From assembly GCF_017874415.1 (NCBI RefSeq), contig NZ_JAGGLM010000004.1:103816-167815 (forward strand): a stretch of DNA of 64,000 bases, in the 5' to 3' direction. Below are positions 57,083 to 64,000 of this stretch, piece after piece; the first letter of the stretch is position 1, and every line of letters starts with the position of its first letter. The notes under the pieces are model-generated. The model was not told the origin of the DNA and searched no databases. It saw nothing but the letters and a program-made list of their open reading frames with translations. The stretch is from Clostridium algifaecis (GTDB taxonomy: Bacteria; Bacillota; Clostridia; Clostridiales; Clostridiaceae). Both the position numbers and the translations under genes were made by a program.

Positions 57083-58915
57083 TCAATTATGTTTATGACT
57101 TTTTCTCCTTGGTGGTTTTTCAGATATTAGACAGTTTTTAGATCTACCTATTAAATCTTCTCTTCCACATTTTATTAAAGCCTCTTTGACTAATCTATAA
57201 TTTTTAGGTGCTGAAAATTGCAGAAGTGCTCTCTGCATATTTTTTTCGGATTGTTTTTTAGGAACATATACTTTTTTATTAGTTAGAGGATTTATTCCAG
57301 TGTAGTACATAGTTGTCGAAAGACTTCCTGGTGTAGGATAGAAATCCTGTACCTGTTCAGGGGTATATCCCATGTGTTTTATATATTCGGCTAATTCTAT
57401 AGCTGCATTTAAATCACTGCCCGGGTGACTTGACATTAAGTAAGGAACTAAATATTGTTTTTTGTTTAATTTTTTGTTTATATCAAAATATTTTTTGACA
57501 AATCTTTCATATACCTGCATTTTAGGTTTTCCCATTTGCTCAAGAACTTTTTCACTTATGTGCTCTGGTGCTACCTTTAGCTGTCCACTTATGTGGTACT
57601 TGCATAGTTCTTCAAAGAAAGCATCATTATTTTTATCTTCGATTAAATAGTCGTATCTTATACCGGAACGGATAAATACTTTTTTTATGCCTGGAATCTT
57701 TCTTATTTTTTTTAGAAGACTCAAATATTCACTGTGGTCTATTATCAAGTTTTTACAAGGCTTTGGAAACATACACTGCCTGTTTTTACATACCCCAGCA
57801 GTTTCTTGAACTTTACATGCTCTATGCCTGAAATTTGCAGTAGGGCCACCTACGTCATGAATATATCCTTTAAAATTATCAAGTGTAGTTAAAAGAGCCG
57901 CTTCTTCAAGTATAGATTCCTGACTTCTGTTTTGTATTGTTCTTCCCTGGTGAAAAGTGAGTGCACAGAAAGAACAGCCGCCGTAGCATCCTCTATGGCT
58001 TGTTATGGAAAAACTAACTTCCTTGATAGCTGGAATTCCACCCATTTTTTCATAAATTGGATGATAAGTTCTTGTATAAGGTAGAGCATATACCATATCC
58101 ATCTCTTTCTGAGTTAATGGAAATTGGGGTGGATTTTGAACTATATATTTATCACTATGTTTTTGAACAATAGCCTTTCCTCTTATAGCATCTTGTTCAT
58201 AGTATTCAAGTTTGTAACTTTCTGCATAAGCTTCTTTACTGCTTGAAACTTCATCAAAAGAAGGAACTTCTACATAATCTTTTAAATTATCTATATTTTT
58301 AGAGGAGTAAACTGTACCTCTAACATCATTCATTTTACTAATATTCATTCCGTATTTTAATAGATTAGCTACTTGAACAATAGTCTTTTCTCCCATACCA
58401 TATATTAAAATATCTGCTTTTGAATCCACAAGTATACTTCTTCTTACTTTATCGCTCCAGTAATCATAATGGGCAAATCTTCTGAGGCTTGCCTCTATTC
58501 CACCTATTATTATTGGTACATCATTAAAAGCCTCTCTTGCACGATTGCAGTATACTATTACAGCTCTATCAGGCCTATATCCAGATTTGCCACCAGGAGA
58601 ATATAGATCATCGTGACGTTTCTTTTTGGCAGCTGTGTAATGATTTACCATAGAGTCTATATTTCCTGAATTAATTAAAAATCCAAGTTTTGGTTTACCG
58701 AGCCTTTTAAAGTCAGAATCATCTTTCCAATTTGGCTGGGCGATTATTCCAACAGTGAATCCTTCGCTTTGAAGAACTCTTGATATTATGGCAGTGCCGA
58801 AAGAGGGGTGATCTACATAAGCGTCACCTGTTATAAGCACGAAATCTAACTGATCTATATTTTCCTTTTTCATATCTTCTTTACTTATAGGTAAAAATTT
58901 ATTGTTTAATTTCAT
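57083..58915 (-). CDS. YgiQ family radical SAM protein
   Basis: 610 residues. The N-terminal domain has D-rich loops typical of the family ([40 protein letters not shown]), and the radical SAM cluster motif is CYGGCSFC (C-x3-C-x2-C, about residue 310). An additional Cys-rich stretch [21 protein letters not shown] (residues about 375-395) may hold another metal. The reaction is not established. It is transcribed alone, its stop codon abutting the convergent gene. Confidence 0.9.
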   Translation of the reverse strand: MKLNNKFLPISKEDMKKENIDQLDFVLITGDAYVDHPSFGTAIISRVLQSEGFTVGIIAQPNWKDDSDFKRLGKPKLGFLINSGNIDSMVNHYTAAKKKRHDDLYSPGGKSGYRPDRAVIVYCNRAREAFNDVPIIIGGIEASLRRFAHYDYWSDKVRRSILVDSKADILIYGMGEKTIVQVANLLKYGMNISKMNDVRGTVYSSKNIDNLKDYVEVPSFDEVSSSKEAYAESYKLEYYEQDAIRGKAIVQKHSDKYIVQNPPQFPLTQKEMDMVYALPYTRTYHPIYEKMGGIPAIKEVSFSITSHRGCYGGCSFCALTFHQGRTIQNRSQESILEEAALLTTLDNFKGYIHDVGGPTANFRHRACKVQETAGVCKNRQCMFPKPCKNLIIDHSEYLSLLKKIRKIPGIKKVFIRSGIRYDYLIEDKNNDAFFEELCKYHISGQLKVAPEHISEKVLEQMGKPKMQVYERFVKKYFDINKKLNKKQYLVPYLMSSHPGSDLNAAIELAEYIKHMGYTPEQVQDFYPTPGSLSTTMYYTGINPLTNKKVYVPKKQSEKNMQRALLQFSAPKNYRLVKEALIKCGREDLIGRSKNCLISEKPPRRKSHKHN

Positions 58916-59082
58916 TAAAAAACTCCCTTGTATTCAGTTGGCGGTTGAATTGATTTACTCTGAAAGTTATTATAACACATAAATTAAATAATATGATGTA
59001 TTTAACTTAGACTATTTAAATAAGTTTGATATTAAATTATAATTGATTTAAATAGCATTTTCGTTGAATTGGAGGGATGGCT

Positions 59083-60882
59083 ATGAAACTAAAGGTTATA
59101 AAAGGTGAAGATACATATAATGTAAATATTGATCCAGAAAAAAATTTACTTGGCAATTTAATTGATAATAATATAAAAATTTCAGCGCCCTGTAATGGAA
59201 ATGGAACTTGTGGAAAATGCAAGGTTCAACTTTTGAATGGCAATATTCATGAAAAAGATGTGGGTAATATTAAATTGAATGAAAATGAATATTTGGCCTG
59301 CAAGACTTATATTAAAAGTGACTGTATCATAAAAATATCCGATACTGAAACTAAAAAATTTTCTATACTGGAGGATTTTAAAAAGAATAAAATAAACCCG
59401 GATTGTGAATTTAAAAAAATTGCGCTTAAAATAGACGAAAACTTTTTGACAGGTAAGAGTTTAACAGATACTGTAAATTTAAAAATGAGTACAAAATTTA
59501 AATTTACACTTGAAGCTCTTAAAAAATTGTCAACTTTGATAAATGAAAGTTCGGAAAAGCAAAGCAAGTATTCTTTGTATAAAAGTGATGAAATTAATAT
59601 GATATGCAATAAAAATGTAATCATAGATGTATTTAATTCGAAAGATGAATCAAATATATATGGAATTGCCATTGATGTTGGTACTACTACAATAGCTATG
59701 AAACTTGTAAATATGGAGACAGGTAAAATTTTAAGCAGTACTTCTATATTGAATTCTCAAAGACAGTTTGGAGCAGATGTCATTTCAAGAATTCAGTATA
59801 GCATGGAGAAAAGCTTGAAGAATGTAAGCAATTCTGTGAAGGAAGATATAATAGAAGGAATAGAAAAATTATTGAGATCATCCAAAATAAATAAAAAAAA
59901 TGTATATGAAGTTGCTATTTCAGGTAATAATATAATGCAGCATTTACTTATGGAACTTTTTTGCGATTCTATGGCGGTATATCCTTTTACAGCTGTAACG
60001 AATGATATATTAGAAGTGGGTTTCTATGAACTTTTTAAAAATAGATTGTTGAATTGCAAAGTTGTAATATTGCCTTCCATATCGAGCTATGTTGGTGCAG
60101 ATATAGTATCGGGAATGGCAGCTTGCAAATTTTACAATTTAGAGCACACATGCTTATTTATAGACATAGGCACAAACGGAGAAATGGCTTTAGGAAATAA
60201 AGACAAGATAGTTTGTACATCAACGGCAGCCGGACCTGCTTTTGAAGGTGCAAATATAGAAAGTGGTATAGGAAGTATAGAAGGAGCCATAAATTCTATA
60301 AATATAGATACTGAAATCAAAAATGGGAATAAAAACTATATAATAAACTATAAAACTATTGGAGATGCTCCTGCAATTGGAATATGTGGGTCTGGAATTA
60401 TAGATATAACAGCAGAACTGCTGAAAAGTGGGATTATAGACAGTACAGGAAAATTTGACAGGAATAATTGGAAAGGCAAATTTATAGATTTAACATTATC
60501 GGATGAATACGGACAAAAAGTTGTATTTACTCAGAAAGACATAAGAGAAATTCAGGTGGCAAAGTCTGCAATAAGGTCTGGAATAGAAATTTTGATGAGA
60601 AAATTTGGATGCCATTATGAAGATTTATATAAAGTTTATATAGCAGGAGGATTTGGAAATGAACTTAATTTAAAAAATGCAGCGGTTATAGGACTTATAC
60701 CGAAGCAATTATTGAATAAAATCAAAATCGTTGGTAATAGTTCTCTTTCAGGAACAATAGAATACATTATAAATAAAAACACAAAACAAAATATGAAACA
60801 TATAATAGATATTGCACAGGGAATTGATATATCTATGAATGATGATTTTAATAGTGAATTTATAAATAATATGTCATTTTAA
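59083..60882 (+). CDS. RACo/RamA-like ferredoxin-ASKHA activator (DUF4445)
   Basis: 599 residues from ATG 59083, with GGAGGG seven bases upstream; the ATG at 59077 overlaps that site. The N-terminus is a plant-type [2Fe-2S] ferredoxin domain with Cys37, Cys43, Cys46 and Cys73. The rest is the ASKHA-fold activator domain: GIAIDVGTTTIAMKL, CLFIDIGTNGEMAL, STAAGPAFEGANIE, and ICGSGIIDITAELLKSGIID. Such proteins use ATP to reduce a corrinoid protein's inactive Co(II) state. No corrinoid protein or methyltransferase is next to it. The target is unknown. Confidence 0.85.
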   Translation: MKLKVIKGEDTYNVNIDPEKNLLGNLIDNNIKISAPCNGNGTCGKCKVQLLNGNIHEKDVGNIKLNENEYLACKTYIKSDCIIKISDTETKKFSILEDFKKNKINPDCEFKKIALKIDENFLTGKSLTDTVNLKMSTKFKFTLEALKKLSTLINESSEKQSKYSLYKSDEINMICNKNVIIDVFNSKDESNIYGIAIDVGTTTIAMKLVNMETGKILSSTSILNSQRQFGADVISRIQYSMEKSLKNVSNSVKEDIIEGIEKLLRSSKINKKNVYEVAISGNNIMQHLLMELFCDSMAVYPFTAVTNDILEVGFYELFKNRLLNCKVVILPSISSYVGADIVSGMAACKFYNLEHTCLFIDIGTNGEMALGNKDKIVCTSTAAGPAFEGANIESGIGSIEGAINSINIDTEIKNGNKNYIINYKTIGDAPAIGICGSGIIDITAELLKSGIIDSTGKFDRNNWKGKFIDLTLSDEYGQKVVFTQKDIREIQVAKSAIRSGIEILMRKFGCHYEDLYKVYIAGGFGNELNLKNAAVIGLIPKQLLNKIKIVGNSSLSGTIEYIINKNTKQNMKHIIDIAQGIDISMNDDFNSEFINNMSF

Positions 60883-60960
60883 ATTATTTCCAAATTATAT
60901 TTTGTAGTTGTATTTTTATAAATTTGTAATATAATTAATTTATATGTATAATTAATTATT
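60883..60960. other. AT-rich gap before the M-box
   Basis: About 75 bases, mostly A and T, containing likely promoter sequence for the M-box transcript, not resolved further. Confidence 0.4.
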
Positions 60961-61143
60961 GTTAGGTGAGGCTCCTATATAAACATATGCTGCTGCCCTT
61001 AAACATCGAGAGATGCCATAGGGTTAACAGGTATTACCGAATCAAGGTTTTACTTAATGCAGCTGGATTTTATTCCTAAGTTATATAGTGCTAAAACTCG
61101 TACAGTTTAAGTCTTGAGAAGCCTAACTAAGCTTCTTTTTTAT
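60961..61143 (+). promoter_or_regulatory. M-box (ykoK) magnesium riboswitch
   Basis: The leader (60961-61127) shows the M-box conserved blocks: GTTAGGTGAGGCTCCTATA, ACATATGCTGCTGCCC, CGAGAGATGCC, GGGTTAACAGGTATTACCGA, AAGGTTTT and TTAATGCAGCTGG. P1 joins GTTAGG (60961-60966) and CCTAAC (61122-61127). The terminator is AGAAGC (61117-61122) with GCTTCT (61131-61136) and a T run, its loop containing the P1 strand. Mg binding should shut off the gene downstream. Confidence 0.95.
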
Positions 61144-61340
61144 TTATTTCAAAATAGGTGGTGTATATTAAATGGATATTGGCCCTTATGGAGGTCGGTG
61201 CAATTTAAAACAAAATAGAATATTTGATATACAGAAAAATATATATTTATTTAAATAAGACATTTCAATGTATAATTTTCATAAATTCATTTCATTTTTT
61301 TATAGACGTTTCTCTGTATATCAATAAGGGAGGAATATTT

Positions 61341-62603
61341 ATGAAAAGATTATCTAGTTTTTTCCTGAGTAAAGTTCTTCACAAAAAAGTTTACAATGAG
61401 TTAAATGAATTTGTAGGTAAGCTGTGGGACATTTATGTGGCAACAGATCTTGGTATGCCAAGGGCAATAGCATATCAGATAAAAAATGGCTCAGAAATAT
61501 CAAATTGTGAATTTAAAAACATTAATTTTTTCCAGGATGGAAATAAAGTTATAATTAAAGGTGAAGGTATAAGGGATATAATGCTGCAGAAATATTCTTA
61601 TTTGCTTTCAAAACATCTTCTTGATAAACAGATAGTTGATATAAATGGCAAAAAGCTTGTTCGTGTAAATGACCTTACGATTACGGAAATGGCAGGCGAA
61701 TATAGAGTTGTTGCTGTTGATACTGGAGTTCTTGCCATTGGAAGAAGGCTTGGAATAGAAAATCTTATGAAAAAGTGTATGAAAACATTTCATAAAAAAG
61801 TTGAAGATAGTCTTATAATCTGGAACAATGTACAATCTCTTGAGATGGTAACTAAAAATCTAAAACTGTCTATTTCTTATAAAAAATTATCGAAGCTGCA
61901 TCCGGCAGATCTGGCAGATATATTAGAAGATATGGATGTAAACTATAGAAAAAAGGTATTTGAAAGTCTTGACAAGGACTTGGCTGCGGATACATTGGAA
62001 GAGATAGAGCCTAATTTACAGGTCGATATTTTGGAAAATTTGAGTCAGTCGAAGATTAGTGAAGTACTGTGTAATATGCCAAATGATGAAATAGCAGATA
62101 TGTTAGATGAAACAGACAAGGATACTGCTTTTAAAATTCTCTTTAATATGAAAAAAAAGGATGCTGAAGAAGTAATATCTCTTATGCACTATAAGGAAAA
62201 AACTGCAGGAAGTATGATGAATACGGATTTTATTTCTTTTAATATAAATTTAACAGTTAAAGAAACTATAGATGTTTTAAGGCAGATGAGGCCGGATGAT
62301 GAAGTTTCGCATTATATTTACGTAACTGATTTTGAAGGAAAAATTCAGGGAGTTTTATCTTTAAAAGATTTGATATTATCCAGCCCGGAAAGTAAATTAA
62401 AAGATATAATGACATCTGATGTTGAGAACATAAATCATAATGAAAATATAGATAAAGCGATAGAAATCTGCACAAGATATGATTTTCTCTCTTTGCCGGT
62501 AGTGGATGATAATAATAAGTTATGTGGCATAGTTATAATGCATGATATAGTAGAGGAAATATTGATACCATGCTGGAAAAAGAGAGAAAAGAAGGTAGTG
62601 TAA
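61341..62603 (+). CDS. MgtE-like cytosolic sensor protein without transport domain
   Basis: 420 residues from ATG 61341 (GGGAGGAA upstream). The N-terminal 160 residues form a PRC-barrel-like region (FVGKLWDIYVATDLGMPRAI). Then comes the MgtE N domain (SKLHPADLADILEDM from about residue 184) and two CBS domains (TAGSMMNTDF to IVIMHDIVEEILIP). In MgtE these gate a channel by Mg. Here the protein ends at EEILIPCWKKREKKVV, where the first transmembrane helix should begin, and a terminator follows. There is no remnant of the channel downstream, so this is a sensor without its pore, under an M-box. Confidence 0.85.
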   Translation: MKRLSSFFLSKVLHKKVYNELNEFVGKLWDIYVATDLGMPRAIAYQIKNGSEISNCEFKNINFFQDGNKVIIKGEGIRDIMLQKYSYLLSKHLLDKQIVDINGKKLVRVNDLTITEMAGEYRVVAVDTGVLAIGRRLGIENLMKKCMKTFHKKVEDSLIIWNNVQSLEMVTKNLKLSISYKKLSKLHPADLADILEDMDVNYRKKVFESLDKDLAADTLEEIEPNLQVDILENLSQSKISEVLCNMPNDEIADMLDETDKDTAFKILFNMKKKDAEEVISLMHYKEKTAGSMMNTDFISFNINLTVKETIDVLRQMRPDDEVSHYIYVTDFEGKIQGVLSLKDLILSSPESKLKDIMTSDVENINHNENIDKAIEICTRYDFLSLPVVDDNNKLCGIVIMHDIVEEILIPCWKKREKKVV

Positions 62604-62615
62604 TAAAAAAGCCTA

Positions 62616-62655
62616 AAAAAGACTAAATTCAAGACATTTGAATTTAGTCTTTTTT
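62616..62655 (+). terminator. Terminator after the MgtE-like gene
   Basis: Arms 62616-62632 (AAAAAGACTAAATTCAA) and 62638-62655 pair fully, ending in a T run. Confidence 0.93.
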
Positions 62656-62747
62656 ATGTATCTTTTTTATTAATTATGCACAATATACATATGTATTATA
62701 TAGAAAATTTTTATTATAGATTTATGTATAAGAAGAGGTGCACTTTT

Positions 62748-63443
62748 ATGATAAGAAAAATATTTGGATTAAAAAAGGAAATAATACTTGTAGCTTTAAT
62801 TCTTATAACTTATTTAGCAAATTCCATATTTATATTTCCATATAATAATGCTGTAAAAGCTGTAACATATTACTATGGTTCTAAAGGCAATGTAGTAGGA
62901 AATATACAGAAAAAGTTAAAGAGTTGGGGATATTATAATGGAAGTGTAGATAATATCTATGGATATCAAACTTTTACTGCAGTAAAATATTTTCAATCTA
63001 AAAATGGATTGAAGACTGATGGCGTAGCAGGAGATGCTACATTAAAAGCTCTAGGAATTTATACAAAATCATCTTCTAAAACAGCATCTAAAAGTCAGGA
63101 TGAACTTCTTCTTGCAAGACTTATAAATGGAGAGGCTAGAGGTGAGCCTTATGAAGGGCAGGTAGCAGTTGGATCTGTAGTATTAAATAGAACCAGAGAT
63201 TCAAGATTTCCATCTACTGTAGCGGGAGTAATTTATCAGCCAGGAGCTTTTACAGCTATTGTGGATGGTCAGATACATGCTAATTTGGAGCAAAATTCTT
63301 TAAATGCTGCGAGAGATGCATTAAATGGATGGGATCCTTCTGGAGGGGCGGTATATTATTTTAATCCGAGTACTGCAACTAGCTCGTGGATATGGTCAAG
63401 ACCACTCATTAAAATTATAGGTAAACATAGATTTTGCAGGTAA
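62748..63443 (+). CDS. sleB: Spore cortex-lytic enzyme SleB-like hydrolase
   Basis: 231 residues from ATG 62748 with AGAGGTGCA upstream; the frame extends further but without a good start. An N-terminal signal or anchor is followed by a peptidoglycan-binding domain (GSKGNVVGNIQKKLKSWGYYNG to DGVAGDATLKALG). The C-terminal hydrolase_2 domain contains the family motif LARLINGEARGEPYEGQVAVGSVVLNR, with the catalytic Glu in EARGEP, and ends with TSSWIWSRPLIKIIGKH. SleB is a lytic transglycosylase that opens cortex in germination. ypeB is not next to it. A vegetative cell-wall role (CwlJ-like) is possible. Confidence 0.88.
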   Translation: MIRKIFGLKKEIILVALILITYLANSIFIFPYNNAVKAVTYYYGSKGNVVGNIQKKLKSWGYYNGSVDNIYGYQTFTAVKYFQSKNGLKTDGVAGDATLKALGIYTKSSSKTASKSQDELLLARLINGEARGEPYEGQVAVGSVVLNRTRDSRFPSTVAGVIYQPGAFTAIVDGQIHANLEQNSLNAARDALNGWDPSGGAVYYFNPSTATSSWIWSRPLIKIIGKHRFCR

Positions 63444-63650
63444 AAATAAAAAATGTGATTTTTCCAGAAGTTTAGCACTTAAAATTTTTTTAGGATGGTA
63501 GTCCTCTGGATTATAAAGGTTTATGAGTATTTAGAATAAAATTAATAAATTCCGATTTTTACTGGAAATTATATAGAAAAAATTTGCATAATAAAAGCAT
63601 CCTTTTTATAATGGTTTTGCTAAAAACTAAAAGAAAAGGATGCCGATAAA
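63444..63650. other. Intergenic region before the transposase
   Basis: Probably contains the left end of an insertion sequence, since the transposase starts 63651. A terminal inverted repeat could not be recognised because the right end lies outside the window. No ORF seen. Confidence 0.4.
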
Positions 63651-64000
63651 ATGAGCAAAAGTTATTTGAAACAGTTACTCACCTACATTAATAGAGTATA
63701 TGATATAGGTGAAAAAATCAATACCTTAAAAGACAAAAGGATAGAATCTCCAGTAAAAATTTCAACAGTTACTTTCTGTGTTTTATTTAGTTTTATGCTT
63801 CAAATAAGAAGTTTCAATAGATTAGAACATTGGATTGAAAAGAACAAATTTAAAAAGGTGCTGCCTAAAAATACTAAAATGCTACGCATTGATGCCGTCA
63901 GGCGATGTTTAGATAATTTTGATTTTGATGGTTTAAAAAATATCAGCAAAGATATAATAAAAACTACTATAAAAAATAAAGTATTTAGGAATGGTACTAT
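63651..64000 (+). mobile_element. Partial transposase gene (N-terminal part), insertion sequence at window edge
   Basis: ATG at 63651 with AAAGGA 11 bases upstream opens a frame that stays open to the window end (116 codons). The product begins MSKSYLKQLLTYINRVYD and contains MLRIDAVRRCLDNFDFD, which resembles the N-terminal part of DDE transposases in clostridial insertion sequences, as read from general pattern. The catalytic triad lies beyond the edge. Family not assigned. Confidence 0.55.

Noticed and set aside
60883..61140. Possible small gene upstream of the MgtE-like protein
   Set aside because: The sequence is better explained in full as an M-box with terminator.
61224..61340. N-terminal extension of the MgtE-like gene by 39 codons
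   Set aside because: The extension is hydrophobic noise in the leader, and GGGAGGAA is placed for the ATG at 61341.

Overview
The window is AT-rich, dense, single-copy chromosome from a spore-forming anaerobe of the genus Clostridium in the strict sense. The evidence is the set of sporulation genes (YwmB-like protein, SpoIID, SpoIIQ, SpoIIID, YyaC, SleB), a thiolase gene with a Rex-type operator, oxygen-sensitive Fe-S serine dehydratase, a raiA-type noncoding RNA, and the RNA switches typical of Firmicutes (S-box, FMN, T-box, M-box). The species cannot be fixed from the sequence alone; a butyrate-forming or acetogenic relative is plausible.

Layout. 1-2.9 kb: end of upp, a dCMP deaminase, and two cell-envelope genes (TagO/WecA-type transferase, UDP-GlcNAc 2-epimerase). 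3-4.3 kb: thl alone, with its own promoter and Rex-like site. 4.5-11.2 kb: complete F-type ATP synthase operon atpI-B-E-F-H-A-G-D-C. 11.4-17.6 kb: ywmB-murA-spoIID-spoIIQ-spoIIID-mbl and a convergent yyaC, an order much like Bacillus subtilis. 17.8-18.4 kb: five tRNAs (Thr-Tyr-Val-Thr-Tyr) in which the Thr-Tyr pair is an exact duplication. 18.4-23.7 kb: S-box and metK, recD2, a degenerate ComFA-like protein and comFC. 23.7-29.2 kb: raiA RNA, a small membrane protein, hpf, secA, and prfB with its programmed frameshift. 29.2-34.4 kb: MFS exporter, membrane-anchored M28 peptidase, tex, glutaredoxin-like protein. 34.5-38.4 kb: FMN riboswitch and ribU, an orphan FliK-like/FlhB-like pair, a phosphoesterase. 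38.4-46.9 kb: DUF2225, a small alarmone synthetase, leuS with a leucine T-box, tRNA-Gln, a CYTH/DUF5685/DnaJ-like/membrane-protein operon, and fba. 47-57 kb: DUF421 and DUF4363 genes, nucleoside kinase, sdaAB-sdaAA, a soluble PocR-type chemoreceptor, pssA, a TVP38 protein, a CBS protein, a lipid kinase. 57-64 kb: YgiQ radical SAM protein, an orphan RACo-like ferredoxin/ASKHA activator, an M-box followed by an MgtE-like protein that has no membrane domain, the cortex hydrolase SleB, and the first part of a transposase cut by the window edge.

Most genes are housekeeping. The parts that merit a second look are those where a familiar family has lost its usual core: a ComFA-like helicase without its ATP-binding motif beside comFC; an M-box-controlled MgtE sensor half without a channel; a FlhB-like protein that begins just after the normal autocleavage site, next to a FliK-like protein and with no flagellar genes; and a SpoIIQ with a substituted zinc ligand. 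The raiA RNA starts from a strong promoter buried in the end of comFC. No CRISPR array, prophage or defence island is visible.
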